64,000 nucleotides of DNA from Nocardiopsis metallicus (lineage in GTDB: Bacteria > Actinomycetota > Actinomycetes > Streptosporangiales > Streptosporangiaceae): the NCBI RefSeq assembly GCF_014201115.1, contig NZ_JACHDO010000001.1, positions 5,580,001 through 5,644,000 on the forward strand, in the 5' to 3' direction. Made by a program: the position numbers and the translations under genes. Positions 57,166-64,000 of this stretch are shown here, in pieces. Under the pieces are notes generated by a model that was given only the letters and a program-made list of their open reading frames with translations, was not told where the DNA came from and searched no databases. Within the stretch, counting starts at the first letter, position 1, and every line of letters begins with the position of its first letter.

Positions 57166-58599
57166 ATGAGTCTGCTGCACCAGCACACCCCTGTCGAGCC
57201 ACTGTCGACATTGGCCCGATTCCGCTCCCAGTTCCACGCCTGCCTGACCACACGTGCTGACGCCCTCTTCGAGGTCTGCGAAGCCCTGGTCAGCACCCCG
57301 ACCCCCGTGCGCCACCTGGCACAACTCTCCCTGGAGCCCGAACACCACCGCGGCCACGGCTCGGCCTACGCCGCCCTGGCCCACGGAAGCATCGACACCA
57401 CCCAACTGCGATCGATCCTGGCCTCGCTGCCCCTGCCCCGCTTCCACGGGCGCATCGTGTTGGCCTGCGATGTCTCCCCCTGGCTGCGCCCGGACGCCTG
57501 GACCAGCCCTGACCGGGCCTGGTGCCACACCTACGGGCGCGGCACCGGCCAGGCCGAGATGGTCCCGGGCTGGCCCTACTCCATGATCGTCGCACTGGAA
57601 GAGGGCTCCACCTCCTGGACCGCGCCCCTGGACCTGCGCCGCCTGCACAGTGACGAGGACCCCACCACCGTCACCGCCCACCAAGTCCGCCAGCTGATCG
57701 CCCGATTGATCAGGGCTGAACACCACCAGCAGGGCGATCCCGACATTGTGGTGGTGGTTGACGCGGGCTATGACAGTCCTCGTCTGGCCTATCTGCTCGC
57801 TGATCTGCCCGTTCAGGTGGTGGGCCGGTTGCCCTCCAACCGGGTGCTCTACGGCCCAGCCGAGCACCGACCGATCTCAGCCAACGGGCGCCCGCCCAAA
57901 CACGGGGCTGCCCTACGGATGGCCGCCCCCGATACCTGGCCCGAGCCGGAGACGGTGACCACCGCTGCCACCCGCCGCTACGGCAGTGCCACCGCGCGCT
58001 CCTGGGATCGGATGCATCCCCGGCTGACCCACCGCTCAGCCTGGGCCGAGCACCCCGGTGAGCTACCGGTGATCGAGGGCACCCTGGTGTTGTTGCAGGT
58101 GCAGGCTTTGCCCTCGCGGCGCGATCCCAAACCGTTGTGGTTGTGGTCCTCAGCCACCGGCATGCGCTCAGAGCAGGTCAGTCAGATGTGGTGGGCTTAT
58201 TTGCGCCGGTTCGACATCGAGCACACCTTCCGCTTCCTCAAACAGTCGTTGGGGTGGAACGCACCCCGGCTACGGGACCCGCGATCGGCGGACCGGTGGT
58301 CCTGGCTGGTCGTGGTGGCCTATACCCAGCTACGTCTGGCCCGGTTGTTGGCGCGTCAGGTCAGATTGCCCTGGCATCGGCTGGTGGAAGCGGACCGGAT
58401 GAGTCCGGCGCGGGTGCGTCGGGGGTTTCGGTACATTCGCGCTGACCTGCCGGTGTGTGTGGGTGCACCGAAATCCTGCGGGCCTGGTCCGGGGCGTCCG
58501 GTGGGGAGCCAGAACAAGCGTCCAGCTCCCCGATACGGGGTTCCCAAGAAGAACAAAACGGGCACTACGGGGCACCCCGGAGCCAAGCAAGCAGGTTAA
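57166..58599 (+). CDS. DDE-type transposase of the insertion sequence (NF041680-like)
   Basis: A 477-residue transposase with candidate catalytic acidic residues in VLACDVSPWLRPDA, VVVVDAGYDSPRLAYLL and RFDIEHTFRFLKQSLGW (the last holding the DDE Glu within a YREK-like helix). Its Pro/Arg/Lys-rich tail ends just inside the right inverted repeat. Strong overall similarity from memory to a streptomycete family of unclassified transposases. The ATG at 57166 is chosen as family start; an upstream GTG at 57121 is in frame. No frameshift seen, so probably functional. Confidence 0.88.
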   Translation: MSLLHQHTPVEPLSTLARFRSQFHACLTTRADALFEVCEALVSTPTPVRHLAQLSLEPEHHRGHGSAYAALAHGSIDTTQLRSILASLPLPRFHGRIVLACDVSPWLRPDAWTSPDRAWCHTYGRGTGQAEMVPGWPYSMIVALEEGSTSWTAPLDLRRLHSDEDPTTVTAHQVRQLIARLIRAEHHQQGDPDIVVVVDAGYDSPRLAYLLADLPVQVVGRLPSNRVLYGPAEHRPISANGRPPKHGAALRMAAPDTWPEPETVTTAATRRYGSATARSWDRMHPRLTHRSAWAEHPGELPVIEGTLVLLQVQALPSRRDPKPLWLWSSATGMRSEQVSQMWWAYLRRFDIEHTFRFLKQSLGWNAPRLRDPRSADRWSWLVVVAYTQLRLARLLARQVRLPWHRLVEADRMSPARVRRGFRYIRADLPVCVGAPKSCGPGPGRPVGSQNKRPAPRYGVPKKNKTGTTGHPGAKQAG

Positions 58600-58607
58600 A
58601 CGCCAAG

Positions 58608-58638
58608 CTAGGGCGTGTGTCCGCGGATCACGCCCTAG
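58608..58638 (+). terminator. Former phosphoribosyltransferase terminator, split from its gene by the insertion
   Basis: CTAGGGCGTG (58608-58617) pairs with CACGCCCTAG (58629-58638), loop 11 nt. Without the insertion the first CTAG would coincide with the stop codon of the phosphoribosyltransferase gene, so the element sits exactly at the base of this stem. Confidence 0.8.
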
Positions 58639-58654
58639 TCCCCGCGGTCGGCCC

Positions 58655-60652
58655 TCACGGCTCCGAAACCACGGTTTCGGGGCCGTTCCTGTTCTCCGCG
58701 CCGTCCCGGTGTCCGGGTACGGTTTCCGGTTCGGGGACCGGACGGAACAGGATCCGCAGCATGGCGCCGACCATCACCGCGCCCAGCAGGAGCATCCCGA
58801 CCGCGGCCGGGAGCTGGAGGGGCCCGGGCAGGTGCAGCGGCAGGTGCCAGGAGGGGTGCTCCGTGCCCGCGAGGACCCCGATCAGCGAGGCCGCGCCCTG
58901 GTAGAGCGGCAGCCAGAAGGTCAGGCCCAGCACCGTCAGCGCGGCACCCGCACGCCCCGACAGGGTGTCGAGGTTGTGTTCGAGGCGGGTGAACAGCGCC
59001 CACTCCTCCGCGTTCTCCGAACCCGCGTCGGCGTGGTTCCCTGAGCTTTCCCCGGCGACCTGCTCCACGCTCCTTCCGGCCGTGGCGTCCCAGCCCCAGC
59101 GCAGGGTGTTGAGCAGTTCCGGGCCCCGCTTCTCCAGCCGACGGTAGGCCACCCGGCCCAGCCCCCAGCCCAGCAGCAGCCCTTCGGCGACACCCAAGGC
59201 GATCGCGGCCCAGACCAGGTTCTGGTTCCCGTTGAACACCCCGAGAGCGGTCAGGGCGGCGGGTGGGGCGGCGCAGACCAGCAGCAGCGGGAAGAGCACC
59301 GTGAACTGGCCCGAGGAGTCCCCGGAGGCCAGCGGGCTACCGCCGTGCCGGTGCGGTTCCGGGCCGGGCGCGGGCCACATGAGCGCGAACAGCACGCTCA
59401 GGCCCGCACCCGCGCCGATCAGCGCGGGCAGCACCGCGGCCACCCAGGGCCAGGCCCAGTCCTGCCCGGTGAACAGGATTCCGCCCACCGACACCAGCAC
59501 GGAGATCGGCACGAACACCAGCAGCCAGGTGATCTGACGGCTGCGCACGTCCCGGCGCTCGGCGCCCGGGGTCAGCAGGGTCTGCCACAGCGCGCTGCCG
59601 TCCAGTGCGTACACGTTCAGGGACATCAGGGCGGCCATCGCGACCATGATCAGCCCGGCCAGCGGGATCATGAACGTCATCCCGACCAACAGGCCCATCG
59701 CGCAGACCAGCACGCCCGTCCACAGGGCCACGCGCAGTTCCAGGGCGCGCCTGGGGTCCTTGCCCCAGGTCCGGAGTTCCCGGGTGATCACCGCACCCAT
59801 CGGCCCGGAGGGCAGGAAGCGCTGGAGCAGGCGGGTGACACCGCGGCCGCCCCGGGCCGGACCGGTGGTCGGGCTGCTCACCCGGCGGCGGACGAACACT
59901 CCCCACACGGCGAGCAGGAGCAGCGCGAGCACCAGCAGACCGAGCAGCGCGCCGAGGGCGAGCAGCGGGGAACCCTCCCCGGCCGCCCGAACAGCGAACA
60001 CGCCCCAGCCGGAGGGCAGCGCGAGCGCGACGGTCGAATAGGGGGCGGCCACACCCTCGTTCCACAGCAGCGCGAACACGTCCGTGTACTGGGACACCGC
60101 CTGGTAGACCATGAAGACGGAGAAGCCCGCGGCCAGGACCGCGGCGCTCTGGACCGCGCTGATCTCGACCCCGATCCGGGTCCGCATCGCGGCGCCCACC
60201 ATCGCGGTGAACACGCGGGAGCAGAGGACGATCACGATCACCGTGAGCGGGACCGCGACCACCGCCACCAGCGCCGCGAGCGGGCCGAAGCGGATCGCCA
60301 GGGTGAACAGGGACAGGGACGCCACCGCCGTGACGGGGACCGTGACCCCCACGAAGGACGAGGCGAGCAGGCCGACCATGACCGTCCGCAGCGGCACGGG
60401 TTCCAGGGCGAAGTACTCCGGCCGCAGTGACTCGTCACCGCCGCTGCCGCCCGAGGGGCCGGCAACCCAGCAGACGAGCCACACGCCGAGGACCACCGCG
60501 AGCAGACTGACCACCGCGTCCATCGGGGCGAACACCGAGACCAGCACGGTGAGGACCGCCAGGGCAAGGCCGACCGCCCCGCCGACGAGCCTGCGGGTGC
60601 TGGACCCGTTGCGCAGGATCGACAGCTTCATCCGGACCATCACGCCAACCAT
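58655..60652 (-). CDS. ABC-2-type transporter permease (large membrane protein)
   Basis: A 665-residue membrane protein with about 14 predicted helices and several long loops; the gene starts MVGVMVRMKLSILRNGS and overlaps the ATPase gene by 13 bp. The overall form matches large actinobacterial ABC-2 permeases that pair with a single ATPase. Cargo unknown. A Glu/Ser-rich loop lies near residues 530-550. Confidence 0.83.
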   Translation of the reverse strand: MVGVMVRMKLSILRNGSSTRRLVGGAVGLALAVLTVLVSVFAPMDAVVSLLAVVLGVWLVCWVAGPSGGSGGDESLRPEYFALEPVPLRTVMVGLLASSFVGVTVPVTAVASLSLFTLAIRFGPLAALVAVVAVPLTVIVIVLCSRVFTAMVGAAMRTRIGVEISAVQSAAVLAAGFSVFMVYQAVSQYTDVFALLWNEGVAAPYSTVALALPSGWGVFAVRAAGEGSPLLALGALLGLLVLALLLLAVWGVFVRRRVSSPTTGPARGGRGVTRLLQRFLPSGPMGAVITRELRTWGKDPRRALELRVALWTGVLVCAMGLLVGMTFMIPLAGLIMVAMAALMSLNVYALDGSALWQTLLTPGAERRDVRSRQITWLLVFVPISVLVSVGGILFTGQDWAWPWVAAVLPALIGAGAGLSVLFALMWPAPGPEPHRHGGSPLASGDSSGQFTVLFPLLLVCAAPPAALTALGVFNGNQNLVWAAIALGVAEGLLLGWGLGRVAYRRLEKRGPELLNTLRWGWDATAGRSVEQVAGESSGNHADAGSENAEEWALFTRLEHNLDTLSGRAGAALTVLGLTFWLPLYQGAASLIGVLAGTEHPSWHLPLHLPGPLQLPAAVGMLLLGAVMVGAMLRILFRPVPEPETVPGHRDGAENRNGPETVVSEP

Positions 60653-61401
60653 GCGAACCCCTTCACCGGCTCGGGGGCGCCGACGAGGTCCACGAACGCC
60701 TCTTCCAGCCCCGCGTGCTCTCCCCGGACCTCCGCCGTGGTGCCCGAGGCGAGCACCCGGCCCCGGGCGATGACACCGACGTGGTCGCAGATCTGCTCCA
60801 CGAGCGCCATCACGTGGCTGGAGATGATCACCGACCCGCCGCCCTCGGTGAAGGAGCGCAGGATCCCCTTGATGACCGTGGCCGAGATGGGGTCGACCGC
60901 CTCGAAGGGCTCGTCCAGGACCAGCAGCCGAGGAGCGTGGACCAGGGCCCCGGCCAGCCCGATCTTCTTCCGCATGCCCGCCGAGTACTCGATGATCAGG
61001 GTGTTCTCAGCCTCGTCCAGGCCGAGCCCGGTCAACAGGTCGTCGACCCGCTCCCCCACCTGTTCGGGGCTCAGGCCGCGCAGCTGGGCCAGGTAGGTGA
61101 GCAGTTCGCGTCCGGTGAGGCGTTCGGGCATCGCCATGCCGTCCGGCAGGACCCCGATCATCGACTTCGCCCGCAGCGGGTCGGCCCACACGTCCGCGCC
61201 GAAGACCCTCGCCCCTCCGCTGTCCGGTCGCAGCAGCCCCACGGCCATGGTCAGCGAGGTGGTCTTACCCGCTCCGTTGGGTCCGACGAGGCCGTAGAAG
61301 GAGCCGCTGGGGACGGTCAGGCTGACCTGGTCAACCGCCTGTTTCGTACCGAACCTCTTGCAGAGGTCGTACAGCTCGAAGGCGGGAGGTCGGGGGGACA
61401 T
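60640..61401 (-). CDS. ABC transporter ATP-binding protein
   Basis: A 253-residue ATPase with Walker A GPNGAGKTT, an atypical signature EYSAGMRKK (SAGM for SGGQ, as in many drug/ABC-2 exporters) and Walker B LLVLDEPFEAVD. It pairs with the overlapping permease gene. GAGGTG before the ATG at 61401 supports this start; an alternative ATG at 61443 adds 14 residues. Confidence 0.9.
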   Translation of the reverse strand: MSPRPPAFELYDLCKRFGTKQAVDQVSLTVPSGSFYGLVGPNGAGKTTSLTMAVGLLRPDSGGARVFGADVWADPLRAKSMIGVLPDGMAMPERLTGRELLTYLAQLRGLSPEQVGERVDDLLTGLGLDEAENTLIIEYSAGMRKKIGLAGALVHAPRLLVLDEPFEAVDPISATVIKGILRSFTEGGGSVIISSHVMALVEQICDHVGVIARGRVLASGTTAEVRGEHAGLEEAFVDLVGAPEPVKGFAWLA

Positions 61402-61611
61402 GCGCACCTCACGGATCGTGTCTGTCTGGTTCACGGTTGACATTACTGAGGCGTCACTTCGCCCGGCGTCCTCCGACCGGGCGGCGAAAGCGGACCCGTG
61501 TCCTCCGTTCGGGGGACACCGCCGCCACCTCGGGGACTGCCCCGACCGCACCCTGCCGGACGGCCGGAACCGGCCTCCGGCGGCCGCTCGGCCCTGACCA
61601 GGAAAGGAGGG

Positions 61612-61627
61612 TGTTTCACGTGAAACA
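61612..61627. promoter_or_regulatory. parS centromere-like site (ParB-binding)
   Basis: TGTTTCACGTGAAACA, a perfect 16-bp palindrome identical to the bacterial parS consensus. ParB loads here and spreads to organise the origin region with ParA. parS sites in actinobacteria cluster close to oriC. It lies in the 345-bp gap between the ABC ATPase and the LuxR-family gene. Confidence 0.92.
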
Positions 61628-61641
61628 GCTGTCGTCGTGTC

Positions 61642-61705
61642 GCCTTGTCGACCAGCCGACACGTGGACCTGTCGGCAGGTCCACGTGTCGGCTGGTCGAC
61701 AAGGC
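61642..61705. repeat. Perfect 30-bp inverted repeat next to parS
   Basis: Arms 61642-61671 and 61676-61705 are exact complements around a 4-nt centre tcgg. The arms are built of GTCGAC, CCGACACGTGGACC and similar elements. It could be a terminator for the LuxR-family gene (stop at 61747) or a structural element near parS. Confidence 0.9.
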
Positions 61706-61746
61706 CACTGACCGGCACGGAGGCTGGGGAGGCTGGGACGGCAGAA

Positions 61747-64000
61747 CTACTGGCCGACGAGGCGGGAGAGCTCCACGCGGGAGCGGATACCCAGCTTGCT
61801 GTAGATGTTGCGCAGGTGGTGGTCGACCGTGCGGGTGCTCAGGAAGAGACGGGCCGCGACCTCCCGGTTGGTGGCCCCGCCCGCCACGTGCCGGGCGATG
61901 CGCAGCTGCTGCGGGCTGAGCAGCTCCACCCCGCTGTCCTCGCGCACCGCCGTGCTGCCGCGCGCCGCCCGGAGCTCCTCACGGGCCTGGCGGACCCACG
62001 GCACGGCGCCCAACCGGTCGAAGACCTCCATCGCGGTGTACAGGTGCTCGCGGGCCAGCCCCGGGTGCCGGGAACGGCGCAGGTGCCCGCCGTACAGCAG
62101 CCGGGTGCGGGCCTCCTCGAAGTCGCAGTAGCCGGAGGCGTGCAGGTCGAGCGCGCTCTCGAAGTACGCGTTCGCCTCCTCGCCCTCGTGGAGCAGCCCG
62201 CGGCAGCGCATCACCTGGGCCCGCGCGGTGTCCTGGCCGGTGGCCTCCGCCCAGCTGGCGAAGGTCTCCACCGCGCCCTGGACCCGTACCGCCACCCCGC
62301 CGCGCACCGAGGCCTCCACCAGGTGCGGGGTGATCAGCAGCCGCACCGCCGCGTGACCGCAGCCCGGGCCGGAGCGGGCCAGGGCGCGCAGGCGCATCGC
62401 GGCCTCCGCGCCGCGCCCGGCGCCGAGGTCGAGCAGGGCCAGCGCCCAGGCGGCCAGCCCTGCCGGCAGCCCCACGTCGTGCTCCCCGGCCATGGCCAAG
62501 GCCGTTCCGGCGTGCTCGCGGCAGGTGTCCTCCTCGCCGCGGATGGCGGCGACGAAGGCGAGCGCTCCCCGGTGGTGGCTCGCGCAGTTGTCCTGCCCGG
62601 ACTCCAGCGCCGTGCGCAGCCCCTCGGCGGCGCTCTCCTCGGCCAGGGAGAGGCGGCCGAACCACATCTCCGCGTAGGTCAGGAACTCCAGGGCCTGGGG
62701 GAGCAGGGCGAGCGCCCCGGTCCTGCGGGCCACGGCCGCCGCGCGTCCGGCCAGGGCCCGGGTGCGCACGTGGTCGCCGCGCAGCAGTCCCGCGATCCCG
62801 CCGAGCACGAGCGCCTGAGGGTCGCCGATCAGGTCAGCGGTGTCCTCGGCCCGGCCCAGCAGCACGGCGCCCTCGCGGTGGCGGCCCTGGAACATGGCGG
62901 CCTTGCCGGTCATGTAGTCCAGGACCAGCCGGCTCCAGGGGTGGTCGATCCCGGTTGCGTCCCCGTTCGTGTCTCCAGCGGCGGGGGCCGCGGCCATGAG
63001 GGTTCGGGCGCGTTCGGCGGTGGCGAAGAAGCGTTCGTGGTCGCCGGACAGGCAGCTGGCCTCCCCGGCCTGGAGCAGGACCCGAAGCGCTGCCCCGGGG
63101 TCGCTGCGGGCCAGGCGGTCCGCGGTGGGGCCCAGTCGCTCGGAGGCGTCGATGGCCACGCTCGACCGCAGGTCGATCTCGGCCCGGAGCAGGTCGGCGT
63201 GGTCCGAGCGCACGTGTTCCAGGACGCGCCGGGCCCGGTTCGGGTCTCCGGACAGCCAGGCGGAGCGGGCGGCGTCGGTCAGGCGCAGGCCGCGCAGGAC
63301 GGGGTCCGGGGTCAACCGGGCGGCGTGTTCGTGGAGCAGGGAGGCGGGGGAGTGCCCGTCGCGCTCGACGGTGCGGCGCGCCTCCTCCTGGAGGGCGGCG
63401 GCGACCCGTTCGTCAGGGGCGCTCCCCGCCAGGGCCCGGTGCCAGGCGGCGCGCCCGGTGTCGTGGGCAGCCTCGTGCGCGCGGGCCAGAGCCGAGTGCG
63501 CGGAGCGGCGTTCGGCGGGGGAGGCCCGGTGGTAGCCGGCCGAACGGGCCAGCGGGTGGGTGAAGACCACCCGGTCCCCTTCCTCGGCGATCAGCCCGGC
63601 CCGCCGGGCGGGTTCGAGGGGGTCGGGGTTCCCCTCGCCCGGCGGGGAGCCCCAGGGCTCCGGGGGCAGGGGGCCGTGCGGCTCCGCGGCGATCTTCACC
63701 AGGCTGAGCCGGGTGGCCTCGGGCAGCCGGGCCAGGGTCGCGGCGAAGCCGTCGGTGAGCTCGCCCCGGGAGCGCGGCGGCCGGGCCAGGGCGAGGGCGC
63801 CGGAGCGCTGTCCGGGTCCGGTGCCCTCCAGCAGTTCGAGGGCGGCGCGGGGGTTGCCCTCGGCGGCGGTGGCCAGCGCCGCCGCCACGGGTTCGGCCAG
63901 TTCCTCCGCCCCGGCCGCCTCGATGAGCAGGCGCAGGACCGCGTCCTCGGGCAGCGGGCGCAGCCGGAGCACGGGAATCCCGGTGAGCCGGTCCGGGTCA
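61747..64000 (-). CDS. Large LuxR-family transcriptional regulator (LAL/AAA-type), N-terminus beyond the window
   Basis: About 751 visible residues; the frame is still open at 64000 so the ATP-binding part is missing. The visible part starts inside the AAA region (LRLRPLPEDAVLRLLIEAAGAEELA, typical of post-ATPase segments), continues with a long TPR-like helical region, and ends in a LuxR HTH (LSPQQLRIARHVAGGATNRE, RTVDHHLRNIYSKLGIRSRVELSRL). LAL regulators are large actinomycete activators of catabolic or biosynthetic genes. Its targets are not evident. Confidence 0.9.
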   Translation of the reverse strand, partial: DPDRLTGIPVLRLRPLPEDAVLRLLIEAAGAEELAEPVAAALATAAEGNPRAALELLEGTGPGQRSGALALARPPRSRGELTDGFAATLARLPEATRLSLVKIAAEPHGPLPPEPWGSPPGEGNPDPLEPARRAGLIAEEGDRVVFTHPLARSAGYHRASPAERRSAHSALARAHEAAHDTGRAAWHRALAGSAPDERVAAALQEEARRTVERDGHSPASLLHEHAARLTPDPVLRGLRLTDAARSAWLSGDPNRARRVLEHVRSDHADLLRAEIDLRSSVAIDASERLGPTADRLARSDPGAALRVLLQAGEASCLSGDHERFFATAERARTLMAAAPAAGDTNGDATGIDHPWSRLVLDYMTGKAAMFQGRHREGAVLLGRAEDTADLIGDPQALVLGGIAGLLRGDHVRTRALAGRAAAVARRTGALALLPQALEFLTYAEMWFGRLSLAEESAAEGLRTALESGQDNCASHHRGALAFVAAIRGEEDTCREHAGTALAMAGEHDVGLPAGLAAWALALLDLGAGRGAEAAMRLRALARSGPGCGHAAVRLLITPHLVEASVRGGVAVRVQGAVETFASWAEATGQDTARAQVMRCRGLLHEGEEANAYFESALDLHASGYCDFEEARTRLLYGGHLRRSRHPGLAREHLYTAMEVFDRLGAVPWVRQAREELRAARGSTAVREDSGVELLSPQQLRIARHVAGGATNREVAARLFLSTRTVDHHLRNIYSKLGIRSRVELSRLVGQ

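Larger units (their letters stand above)
57029..58607 (+). mobile_element. Intact insertion sequence with 15-bp perfect inverted ends and CTAG target duplication
   Basis: The ends CTTGGCGTTTAACCT (57029-57043) and AGGTTAAACGCCAAG (58593-58607) are exact inverted repeats; CTAG is duplicated outside them (57025-57028 and 58608-58611), extending the visible match to 19 bp. One transposase gene fills the 1579-bp element. Inner hairpins lie near the left end (57046-57079; and GGCCTTCG/CGAAGGCC dyad 57104-57161). The CTAG duplication and single DDE-type gene make this a complete, recently mobile element. Confidence 0.92.

Overview
This window is high-GC actinobacterial chromosome. A complete rRNA operon on the minus strand (16S-23S-5S), a WhiB-family regulator, XRE-DUF5753, PucR, LAL and AcrR-type regulators, strong GC-rich hairpin terminators, frequent GTG/TTG starts and stop/start overlaps in operons all fit an actinomycete. 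Protein flavour and gene order suggest Nocardiopsaceae (Nocardiopsis-like); that is inference, not tested. The left end (PASTA kinase, crgA, rhomboid, cyclophilin, wblA, tRNA-Ala, DLW-39) is the block that sits near oriC in Streptomyces and relatives. A DnaA-box pair at about 1.5 kb and a canonical ParB site (parS) at 61.6 kb support an origin-proximal position.

Layout. 0-10.5 kb: end of a PASTA Ser/Thr kinase, crgA, rhomboid protease, cyclophilin, small membrane proteins, wblA, a WYL regulator divergent from a RidA-family gene, tRNA-Ala(TGC) followed by two near-identical terminator units, DLW-39, an XRE-DUF5753 regulator, a small HTH/Cys-knuckle protein and a 31-codon ORF. 10.6-14.5 kb: fbpABC-type ferric iron importer with a candidate DmdR/IdeR box. 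14.7-20.3 kb: rRNA operon with leader and promoter. 21-23.2 kb: DUF6230-DUF6114-secreted protein trio. 23.4-26.2 kb: acyl-CoA ligase, OhrR-type MarR regulator and a small unknown gene.

26.2-36.2 kb is a coherent catabolic locus: secreted PHB-depolymerase-type esterase, 3-hydroxybutyrate-dehydrogenase-type SDR, GAF-PucR regulator, an intracellular alpha/beta hydrolase and a Liv-type ABC importer, in which the five downstream genes are tightly coupled. The simplest model is extracellular polyester hydrolysis, uptake of 3-hydroxybutyrate or its oligomers, intracellular oligomer cleavage and oxidation. 36.4-41.8 kb: an NmrA-like oxidoreductase behind a SoxR-type operator, a PASTA pseudokinase with a chitin-binding-like tail, a DUF2207 protein and a YbaK-domain protein.

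42-50.3 kb holds aromatic-amine catabolism: copper amine oxidase, aldehyde dehydrogenase and a divergent AraC/FeaR-like activator, then (after a SpoVT/RelE-type toxin-antitoxin pair and a methyltransferase) paaZ. 50.4-56.2 kb: NmrA/TetR divergent pair, SRPBCC protein and the bkdABC 2-oxoacid dehydrogenase operon. 56.5-64 kb: a phosphoribosyltransferase whose stop codon and terminator arm were the target of an intact insertion sequence, an ABC exporter, parS, a perfect 30-bp inverted repeat, and the C-terminal part of a large LuxR-family ATPase regulator running off the right edge.
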